Source: Chthonobacter rhizosphaerae (GTDB lineage Bacteria > Pseudomonadota > Alphaproteobacteria > Rhizobiales > Pleomorphomonadaceae). Taken from it: a stretch of 64,000 nucleotides of DNA. The stretch lies in the NCBI RefSeq assembly GCF_013839525.1, contig NZ_JACDIS010000005.1, positions 248,001-312,000 of the forward strand. The letters are read 5' to 3'. Position numbers and translations under genes: made by a program. The notes under the pieces were generated by a model that was given only the letters and a program-made list of their open reading frames with translations, had not been told where the DNA came from and ran no database searches. Positions 27,043 through 33,723 of the stretch are shown here, one piece after another (position 1 is the stretch's first letter; each line of letters opens with the position of its first letter).

Positions 27043-27473
27043 GGCACTCGGCGCATCAGGGCGCGCGCGTCGGCCCATGGCCGCCGCCGAGCCTCGTCGG
27101 GGAATGGCGAAAGAAGGCTCGGGCCGCCGCCCGGCCGTGCTTGGGGGCACCAGCGCCGTGCAGGGGAGCCGCGGCCCTGGTCTGCCGACGCGGACGGCGG
27201 TCCGAACAGATGCCGGGACGCTAGCCGCTTCGGCAGGGCGGCGACCATCCCCAAAGGGCAAACCTCGCCCGGCACTCGCCTGAGCATCCGTTGCACCGGG
27301 AATGGTCATCGCGCCGCTTTCCTCGGCAGGGCCGGCCGGCGGTCCGGCGGCGGGCCGTGGATCCGGCCGGGCGGGCGGGGCGGACGCGGCGGCTGGAACG
27401 GGTCTTGCTCGGCTCCGAGACGGACCGCGGGCCACCATGCCGGCGGCCGGACCCACGATGGGGAGTGCACGCC
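27043..27473. promoter_or_regulatory. 431-base divergent region between MATE and the luciferase-like gene
   Basis: Apart from the possible N-terminal extension of the MATE gene, this region holds only the sigma-54-type promoter at 27394-27409 and the GGGGAG ribosome site of the rightward gene. Confidence 0.4.
27394..27409 (+). promoter_or_regulatory. Sigma-54-type promoter of the luciferase-like gene
   Basis: TGGAAC (27394-27399), five bases, then TTGCT (27405-27409) has a single mismatch to TGGCAC-N5-TTGCW. It would start transcription near 27421, about 53 bases before the ATG. This is the second such element in the locus. Confidence 0.5.
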
Positions 27474-28505
27474 ATGCGCCTGTCCGTTCTCGATCAGTCG
27501 GGCGTCGCCGCCGGGGTCTCGCCGGACAAGTCCATCCGCGAGACGCTGGCGCTCGCCAAGGCCTGCGAGACCTTCGGCTATCATCGCTTCTGGGTGTCGG
27601 AACACCACAACACGGACGGCATCGCCGGGTCCGCCCCGGAGGTGCTGCTCGGCGCCCTGGCGGCGTCCACCCGGACGATCCGGATCGGCAGCGCGGGGGT
27701 GATGCTGCCGCACTACGCGCCGCTGAAGGTGGCCGAGCAGTTCCGCGTGCTGGAGGCCCTCGCGCCGGGCCGGGTGGACCTCGGCCTCGGACGCGGGCCG
27801 GGCGCCGACCGGATGACCAGCTACGCCCTGAAGCCCGACTCCATGGACAACCCGATCGCCATGATGTCCGGCATGGACAGCTTCCCCCAGGCGGTGGAGG
27901 ACGTGATCGCCTGGGCGGGCGGCGACGGCCCGGACGACGCCCACACCTTCCACGGCATCAAGGCCCAGCCGACCGGGCCGTCGGCGCCGGACTGCTTCAT
28001 CGTCGGCAGCACGAACTTCACCGCCCAGCTCGCCGCGCACTTCAGCCTGCCCTACTGTTTCGCCCATTTCTTCAACGACGGCGTCGGCGCGGCGGATGCG
28101 GTGGATCTCTACCGGCGTACGTTCCGGCCGTCCCAGAGGCGGGCGGAGCCTTATGCGTCGCTCTGCGTCTTCGCCCTGGCGGCGCCCACCGAGGACGAGG
28201 CGGACGCCCTGTTCCGGCCCTATGCGCTCTGGCGGCTCGATCGCGACCGGGGGCGGACCTTGCCGTTCCCGTCCGTGGAGATGGCCGCCGCCCGCGCGCT
28301 TCGGCCCGAGGAGGAGGGCCAGGTCGACCGGCTCCGACGGCTGACGCTCGTCGGTACGCCCGAACGGGTGGTGGCCAATCTGAAGGCGGTCGCCGAGGCT
28401 CACCGGCTGGACGAGGTCGTGCTGTTCGCGCCCGCCTACGACCCGGCGGTGCGCACCCGGTCCTACCGGCTGATCGCCGAGGCGGCGGGTCTCGCGCCCG
28501 CCTGA
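27474..28505 (+). CDS. Luciferase-like monooxygenase, MsnO8/CmoO type
   Basis: The protein has 343 residues from ATG 27474 (GGGGAG upstream). It is a single-domain luciferase-superfamily protein: LSVLDQSGVA at the N-terminus, YHRFWVSEHHNTDGIAGSAPEVL (residues about 38-60), IRIGSAGVMLPHYAPLKVAEQFR, then GRVDLGLGRGPGAD. The C-terminal TPERVVANLKAVAEAHRLDEVVLF is typical of the MsnO8 subgroup, which includes CmoO (YtmO) of the B. subtilis ytmI operon. It uses reduced FMN or F420-like cofactors; here FMNH2 is likely given the reductases nearby. It is distinct from the three longer NtaA-type enzymes. Confidence 0.85.
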   Translation: MRLSVLDQSGVAAGVSPDKSIRETLALAKACETFGYHRFWVSEHHNTDGIAGSAPEVLLGALAASTRTIRIGSAGVMLPHYAPLKVAEQFRVLEALAPGRVDLGLGRGPGADRMTSYALKPDSMDNPIAMMSGMDSFPQAVEDVIAWAGGDGPDDAHTFHGIKAQPTGPSAPDCFIVGSTNFTAQLAAHFSLPYCFAHFFNDGVGAADAVDLYRRTFRPSQRRAEPYASLCVFALAAPTEDEADALFRPYALWRLDRDRGRTLPFPSVEMAAARALRPEEEGQVDRLRRLTLVGTPERVVANLKAVAEAHRLDEVVLFAPAYDPAVRTRSYRLIAEAAGLAPA

Positions 28506-28640
28506 CGGTTCCGTGTGGCGCGGCTGCCCTGTTCGGCCGGCGCGTGAACCCATAGCCGCATTGTGCGTTGCACCTATCTTGGCTGCAGTGCAGCATGCGC
28601 GGCGATGAGTGGCACCGCCGCTTGGGCTCGGGACAGACGC

Positions 28641-30131
28641 ATGGCCTCCCTCGGCAAGACCCTCCGCGACCTCGACCGGGGTCGCCGGCGCTTCCAATCC
28701 CTTGATGGCGACGGTCCGGAACCGGCGGCCCGGACCGGGCGACTCGCGGCGGTGGAGGCGTTCGGCGCGAACCCGGGCGGCCTGCGGCTCGTGGAATACG
28801 TGCCCGCGCGGCGCGCCGAGCGGCCGGCGGTGGTGGTGGTCCTGCACGGCTGCCGGCAGAGCGCGGCGATCTACGACCAGGGCTCCCGCTGGTCGGACCT
28901 CGCGGACGCCGGCGGCTTCGTGGTGCTCTATCCGGAACAGGTGAGCGCCAACAACCGCCGCCTGTGCTTCTCCTGGTTCAAGCCGACCGACACCCGCCGG
29001 GGCGCCGGCGAGGCGGAGTCGATCCGCCAGATGATCGTCTCGGCGGTGGAGCGGCACCAGGCCGACGACAGGCGCGTCTACATCGCCGGCCTGTCCGCCG
29101 GCGGCGCCATGACGGCCACCCTGATGGCGCTCCATCCGGAGCTGTTCGCCGGTGGCGCCGTCATCGCGGGCCTGCCGTTCGGGGCGGCGACGAGCGTTTC
29201 CCAGGCCTTCAGCGCCATGATGGACGGCGTGGATCCGGCGGACGACTGGGGAGGGCGCGTGCGGGCCGTCTCCGGCGACCGGACCGCCTGGCCCGTGGTG
29301 GACATCTGGCACGGCACCGACGACCGGACGGTGCATCCCTCCAACGCCGACGCGCTCGTCGCCCAGTGGCTGGACCTCCACGGCCTGTCGAACACCCCTC
29401 CGGCCGAGGAGCAGCGTCACGGCCGCATGGTGCGGCGGACGTGGGCGGCCGACGGGCGCGCGCGGGTGCGCGACCACCGGATCGAGAGCCTCGGCCACGG
29501 CACGCCGGCAAGCTTCACCGGCCCGTTCGCGGCCGAGCCCGCGCCCTTCTTCCTGGACGCGGGCGTGTCCGCCACCGTGGCGGCGGCGCACGTGTGGGGA
29601 CTGCTTCCGGTGGAAGACCCGCCGACGGCGACGGCCGACGCGCCGCCGCCCGCCACCCTGGCGGACCTGTCGCCGGCTCGGGCCCGCCGTCCCGCTCAAC
29701 GCGGCGCGGGACGAGCGCGTGCGGTCCCGCAGGCGGGCATGTCGAGCGAATCGGCGGTCGCGGGCGGTTCGGATCCGTCCGCCGGACACCGGCCGGAGGT
29801 CGTGACGACGGGCGAGGGCTGGACGGCCCCGCCGTCCGGTTCGTCGGCTCTCGACGCGGCCCGCCCGGCGGATCGCCCGGACGAGGCGGGCGCGGCAAAG
29901 GCCGTGGAGACCACCGGGGCGGTCCTGGTCGACCCGGAGCCGGTAACCGCCTCGACGGAAGCTGCCGTCGAAAGCGGTCCGACGCCCGCCGACGGGCTGG
30001 CCGAGGGTCCGGAGCCGCCGTCGTCCGGTCCGGCTCCTGCGGCCCGGCCGGTGGGCGACGTTGCGCCGGATCTGCCGCGGCTGGTGCGCCGGTGGGCCAT
30101 CGCCGTCGTGCGGCGGCTGCGCAGGCGCTAG
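28641..30131 (+). CDS. PHB-depolymerase-family esterase with long disordered C-terminus
   Basis: The protein has 496 residues from ATG 28641; ATG 28605 is an alternative. Residues about 40-310 form an alpha/beta esterase of the poly(3-hydroxybutyrate) depolymerase/LpqC group: LRLVEYVPA, VVVLHGCRQSA (oxyanion region), the nucleophile in GLSAGGAMTATLMA, and the late histidine in IESLGHGTP. No signal peptide is visible. The last 160-170 residues are Ala/Pro/Gly-rich, without predicted structure, and end in a basic stretch WAIAVVRRLRRR. Such tails are uncommon in the family. The substrate could be PHB oligomers or an aryl ester. It ends 15 bases from the convergent DUF3297 gene. Confidence 0.82.
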   Translation: MASLGKTLRDLDRGRRRFQSLDGDGPEPAARTGRLAAVEAFGANPGGLRLVEYVPARRAERPAVVVVLHGCRQSAAIYDQGSRWSDLADAGGFVVLYPEQVSANNRRLCFSWFKPTDTRRGAGEAESIRQMIVSAVERHQADDRRVYIAGLSAGGAMTATLMALHPELFAGGAVIAGLPFGAATSVSQAFSAMMDGVDPADDWGGRVRAVSGDRTAWPVVDIWHGTDDRTVHPSNADALVAQWLDLHGLSNTPPAEEQRHGRMVRRTWAADGRARVRDHRIESLGHGTPASFTGPFAAEPAPFFLDAGVSATVAAAHVWGLLPVEDPPTATADAPPPATLADLSPARARRPAQRGAGRARAVPQAGMSSESAVAGGSDPSAGHRPEVVTTGEGWTAPPSGSSALDAARPADRPDEAGAAKAVETTGAVLVDPEPVTASTEAAVESGPTPADGLAEGPEPPSSGPAPAARPVGDVAPDLPRLVRRWAIAVVRRLRRR

Positions 30132-30146
30132 CCGCCGCGAGGCCCG

Positions 30147-30386
30147 TCATTCGTCGCGGAAATAGGGCTCCACCTCGCCCTTGAGCTTCAGGGTCAGCGG
30201 CCGTCCCTTGCGATCCTTGGCGGCGCCGGCCGCCACGCGGATCCAGCCTTCGCTGACGCAATACTCCTCCACGTTGGTCTTCTCCTGGCCCTTGAAGCGG
30301 ATGCCCACGCCCCGCTGCAGCAGGTCGGCGTCGTAGAAGGGGCTGTCGGGGTCGTTGGAGAGGCGGTCGGGCGGGGTATCGGACAT
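30147..30386 (-). CDS. DUF3297 family protein
   Basis: This small acidic cytoplasmic protein has 79 residues from ATG 30386 (GGAGA nine bases upstream). The sequence PPDRLSNDPDSPFYD, then RGVGIRFKG, KTNVEEYCVSEGW and KGRPLTLKLKGEVEPYF, covers the whole DUF3297 family pattern, which is widespread in Proteobacteria and has no known function. It lies 76 bases downstream of the ferredoxin-NADP reductase gene in the same direction and may be co-transcribed with it. Confidence 0.85.
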   Translation of the reverse strand: MSDTPPDRLSNDPDSPFYDADLLQRGVGIRFKGQEKTNVEEYCVSEGWIRVAAGAAKDRKGRPLTLKLKGEVEPYFRDE

Positions 30387-30462
30387 GGGATGACGTCTCC
30401 GGTTCAAGCGGCCGGAGAGATAGACGGGGCGGACGCCGTTGCCAAGGCCGGCGGTCGCCGGC

Positions 30463-31236
30463 TCATTTCTGCACGAACGCCTTCTCGACCACGTAGTCGC
30501 CCGGCTCGCCGGTGTTGCCTTCCTGGAAGCCGCGGGCTTCCAGAAGCGCCACCGTGTCCTTCAGCATCTCCGGGCTGCCGCAGATCATCACCCGGTCGTG
30601 CTCCCGGTCGAGCGGCTCGATCTGCAGGTCGGCCTGGATCTGGCCGGTCTCCAGGAGCGCCGGGATGCGGCCCTGGTTGATGAAGGGCTCGCGGGTGACC
30701 GTCGGGTAGTAGAGGAGCTTCGCGCGCACGTCTTCGCCGATGAACTCGTCCTCGGGCAGCTCCACCTTGATGCGGTCCTCGTAGGCGAGCTCGGCCACCG
30801 TCCGGGTGCCGTGCACCAGGATCACCTTCTCGTAGCGGGCATAGGCCTCCGGGTCCTTGATGACGCTGAGGAAAGGCGCGAGGCCGGTGCCGGTGGAGAG
30901 GAGATAGAGGTTGCGGCCGGGGACGAGGTTGTCCTGCACCAGGGTGCCGGTGGCCTTGCGGCCGACCACGATGGTGTCGCCCACCTTCAGGTGCTGGAGG
31001 CGCGAGGTGAGCGGGCCGTTCTGCACCTTGATGGAGAAGAACTCCAGGTGCTCCTCGTAGTTGGCCGACACGATGGAGTAGGCGCGCAGGAGCGGCTTGC
31101 CGTCCACCATCAGGCCGATCATCACGAACTGGCCGTTGAGGAACCGGAAGCCCGGATCGCGGGTGGTGGTGAAGCTGAAGAGACGGTCGGTCCAGTGGTG
31201 GACGGAGAGGACGCGTTCCTCGAAGAAATTGCTCAT
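30463..31236 (-). CDS. fpr: Ferredoxin-NADP(+) reductase (bacterial type)
   Basis: This 257-residue FAD enzyme moves electrons between NADPH and ferredoxin/flavodoxin, and in alphaproteobacteria is linked with oxidative-stress defence. The FAD-binding barrel shows RAYSIVSANYEEHLEFFSI (the RxYS motif), and the nucleotide domain has LLSTGTGLAPFLSVI and VILVHGTRTVAELAY. MICGSPEM follows, and the C-terminal YVVEKAFVQK is the subclass I Fpr ending. The ATG at 31236 gives the standard MSNFFEERVLSV N-terminus. It stands between DUF3297 and Mn-catalase genes, all leftward. Confidence 0.94.
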   Translation of the reverse strand: MSNFFEERVLSVHHWTDRLFSFTTTRDPGFRFLNGQFVMIGLMVDGKPLLRAYSIVSANYEEHLEFFSIKVQNGPLTSRLQHLKVGDTIVVGRKATGTLVQDNLVPGRNLYLLSTGTGLAPFLSVIKDPEAYARYEKVILVHGTRTVAELAYEDRIKVELPEDEFIGEDVRAKLLYYPTVTREPFINQGRIPALLETGQIQADLQIEPLDREHDRVMICGSPEMLKDTVALLEARGFQEGNTGEPGDYVVEKAFVQK

Positions 31237-31462
31237 CGGACGCTCGCTGCGGACAGGTCGGCGGACACTTAGACCGAAGCGGACGGGCGTTCAAGCGCCG
31301 GTCTCGGCCAGGGTCCGGCGCGAAATGGGACGGGCGGGGATCTGGCTTTTCGCGGGAGCCGCCCAGGATCGCCGTCGGTTAGCGCACTTTCCGCCGAGCG
31401 TCACGTCGGAAAGCCGGCAAACCGGGCATGTGCGGCGCGCATGGCGTCGCAGGGGGGCAGGG

Positions 31463-31498
31463 AAAAGGGCGGCGAACCGGTCGCGGTCCGCCGCCCTT
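31463..31498 (-). terminator. Terminator of the Mn-catalase gene
   Basis: AAGGGCGGCG (31465-31474) pairs with CGCCGCCCTT (31489-31498) and encloses an inner ACCG/CGGT stem. On the minus strand the stem ends in TTTT. It lies about 20 bases after the catalase stop. Confidence 0.75.
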
Positions 31499-31519
31499 CC
31501 ATCATGAATCCGATGCGGA

Positions 31520-32401
31520 TCAGAGATTGCGCTCGATGGCGCCTTCCACGGCGCCGATCACGCCGCCCATGCCGGACTTGGAGGTCTGCTCGCTCTGGGC
31601 GCCGCCGTCCGGACGGGCCGGGGCGAGCGAGGGCTTCTCGCCGAGCGGCTGGGAGACCTGCGCGGTGAACTGCCCCTTGCCGTCGAGGCTCGAGCCGTTG
31701 GTCCAGCGGCCTTCCGGGATCGAGCCGTCCACCATGTGGCCGAGGTAGACGTAGGAGAATTCGGTGTTCTCCTGGGCCTGCGGGAAGCTGTTCGGGATCG
31801 GCAGCGACGCCGCCATGCCGCCCATGTCCTCGATGGCCGCCAGCCACTGCTGCTGGTGCATGGTGTCGCGGGCGATCAGGAAGGACAGCATGTCCTTCAT
31901 GCCCGGATCGTCGGTCATGTTGTAGAGACGCACGGCGAGCACGCGGCCGGAGGATTCCGCCGTGACGTTCGCCACCATGTCGGCGGCGAGGTTGCCCGAC
32001 GCATAGACGTGCGACGCGTCGAACGGAACGCCGTTGGCATCGGACGGAAGGGCCGCGAGGCCGGTCGACAGGATGTGACGGAAGTCGACGCCGTTCAGCA
32101 CCGCGCCGCCGATGGCGTCCTTGGAAACGTCCTCCTTGATCGACAGGGGCGCGTTCTCCAGGTTGAGCGCCACGGCGGTCGCCAGCATCTCGATGTGGCC
32201 GAGCTCCTCCGTGGCCGTGTTCAGCAGCATGTCGCGGTACTTGGCCGGCCCGCGGGCGCCGAACGCCTGGAACATGTACTGCATGGCCACGCGGATCTCA
32301 CCTTCCACGCCGCCGATCGCCTGCTGAAGGGCGCGTGCGAAATTCGGGTTCGGACGTTCGACCCGTACCGGATACTGCAGTTTTCCGTCTGTGTAGAACA
32401 T
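31520..32401 (-). CDS. Manganese catalase
   Basis: This 293-residue ferritin-like di-manganese enzyme breaks down hydrogen peroxide in the cytoplasm. The N-terminal FYTDGKLQYPVRVERPNP is diagnostic. The metal-ligand helices carry VEGEIRVAMQYMFQA (first Glu), TATEELGHIEMLAT (Glu and His), NVTAESSGRVLAVRLYN and ARDTMHQQQW (Glu/His positions). The C-terminus from residue 260 is flexible. AAAAGGAG lies seven bases before the ATG at 32401. A perfectly placed EcfG-type promoter (32439-32463) makes it a likely general-stress gene. Confidence 0.95.
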   Translation of the reverse strand: MFYTDGKLQYPVRVERPNPNFARALQQAIGGVEGEIRVAMQYMFQAFGARGPAKYRDMLLNTATEELGHIEMLATAVALNLENAPLSIKEDVSKDAIGGAVLNGVDFRHILSTGLAALPSDANGVPFDASHVYASGNLAADMVANVTAESSGRVLAVRLYNMTDDPGMKDMLSFLIARDTMHQQQWLAAIEDMGGMAASLPIPNSFPQAQENTEFSYVYLGHMVDGSIPEGRWTNGSSLDGKGQFTAQVSQPLGEKPSLAPARPDGGAQSEQTSKSGMGGVIGAVEGAIERNL

Positions 32402-32438
32402 CGTTCTGCTCCTTTTCGTGGCCTGACACCGCCGGTTG

Positions 32439-32463
32439 AACAGCCTTCCGGATCGCTTGTTCC
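32439..32463 (-). promoter_or_regulatory. EcfG (general stress sigma) promoter of Mn-catalase
   Basis: Read on the minus strand, GGAAC (32463-32459), 17 bases, then GTT (32441-32439) matches GGAAC-N16/17-NGTT. The predicted start near 32430 gives a 5' leader of about 30 bases with the ribosome site. Confidence 0.7.
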
Positions 32464-32606
32464 TATGAAATATTTTTGAATCATGCCGAGCTCCCGCTGT
32501 CGCTTGGCGGGAATACTTCCCGGATCTGTGATTTGTGATCGCTGACCAGAAGGTGGTGGCTTGGACGGCCCGGCGTGCGCCGCGGGCCGGAGCGGGCGAT
32601 CCGGTC

Positions 32607-32631
32607 GGAACAGAATCGCGTCCCCGCCGTT
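32607..32631 (+). promoter_or_regulatory. EcfG promoter of the caa3 oxidase operon
   Basis: GGAAC (32607-32611), 16 bases, then CGTT (32628-32631) is an exact consensus match. It is divergent from the Mn-catalase promoter, 150 bases away, and leaves a leader of about 75 bases before the coxB GTG. Nothing else is seen in 32464-32606. Confidence 0.65.
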
Positions 32632-32715
32632 CGACCCAGAGCCACCTTGAGCGGAAGCCGCGCCCCTTTGTCGTCGCGGGCCCGCTTGTCGGCCCATCGC
32701 GCACCGGATCGTTTC

Positions 32716-33723
32716 GTGACACCACTGCTCTCCGCGACCCAGACGGCCGCCCGTCGGACCTTGCCCCTGGCCCTTTGCCTTGCGGCGGCCGGATGCAGCG
32801 GCCCGCAGTCGGCCCTCGACCCGGCCGGGCGCGAAGCCGAGACCGTGGCCCATCTCTTTTTCGTGATGACGATCGGCGGCGCCGTCATCTGGCTCGCCGT
32901 GATCGCGCTCGCGGTCTATGCGGGCGGCTTCAAGCAGCGCACCCTCAGCGAGGAGACCGGCCAGCGGCTGATCCTCTGGGGCGGCGCCGTCGTGCCGACG
33001 CTGATCCTCGCGGCCCTTCTGGCCTACGCGCTCTGGCTGATGCCGGACCTCCGTCCCTGGACGCGGGAAGCGATGGCCGAGGGAGGCGTGAAGGGGCACG
33101 TGACCGCCGAGCAGTACTGGTGGCGGGTGCGCATGGAGGGGCCGGGCGGCCCGGTGGAGAGCGCCAACGAGCTGATCGTGCCCGTCGGCCAGCGGGTGGA
33201 CCTGACCCTCACCTCGCCGGACGTGATCCACTCCTTCTGGATCCCGGCGCTCGCCGGCAAGATCGACATGATCCCCGGCCGCACCAACCGCATCACGCTG
33301 AGGGCCGACCGGCCGGGCGTCTACCGGGGCGTCTGCGCGGAGTTCTGCGGCGAGAGCCACGCCCTGATGGCGTTCACCGTGCGCGCCGTGCCGCCGCAGG
33401 AGCACGCCGCGCTCGCGGCCGCCGAGGCCCGGCCGGCGGCGGTGACCTCCGGGGAGGGGCTCCGGCTCTTTCTGGAGAAGGGCTGCGCCGCCTGCCATGC
33501 CATCCGGGGCACCGAGGCGCGCGGCGGCGTGGGGCCGGACCTCACCCATGTCGGGTCGCGGCCGACCATCGCGGCGGCGACCCTGCCGAACGACCAGGCC
33601 TCGCGGGAGCGCTTCCTCAGGAACCCGGACGCCGTGAAGCCGGGCGTGCGCATGCCCGGCTACGACATGCTGCCGCCGGCCGAGATCGAGACCCTGGCCC
33701 GCTTCCTGGGAGACCTGAAATGA
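32716..33723 (+). CDS. coxB: Cytochrome c oxidase subunit II with fused cytochrome c (caa3 type)
   Basis: The protein has 335 residues from GTG 32716, chosen because the leader then ends at a lipobox LAAAGC (Cys near 28). Two membrane helices (about 45-70, 85-110) are followed by the CuA domain: the ligand His in DVIHSFWIPAL and CAEFCGESHALM (Cys, Glu, Cys, His, Met). Residues about 245-335 are a class I cytochrome c with CAACH and an axial methionine in GVRMPGYDM, the mark of caa3 oxidases. It takes electrons from cytochrome c and passes them to subunit I. Its stop overlaps the next start (ATGA). Confidence 0.93.
   Translation: MTPLLSATQTAARRTLPLALCLAAAGCSGPQSALDPAGREAETVAHLFFVMTIGGAVIWLAVIALAVYAGGFKQRTLSEETGQRLILWGGAVVPTLILAALLAYALWLMPDLRPWTREAMAEGGVKGHVTAEQYWWRVRMEGPGGPVESANELIVPVGQRVDLTLTSPDVIHSFWIPALAGKIDMIPGRTNRITLRADRPGVYRGVCAEFCGESHALMAFTVRAVPPQEHAALAAAEARPAAVTSGEGLRLFLEKGCAACHAIRGTEARGGVGPDLTHVGSRPTIAAATLPNDQASRERFLRNPDAVKPGVRMPGYDMLPPAEIETLARFLGDLK

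Noticed and set aside
27043-27456. N-terminal extension of the MATE protein up to 138 residues
   Set aside because: The residues are Arg/Pro/Ala-rich as in shadow frames and would cover the sigma-54 promoter of the divergent gene.
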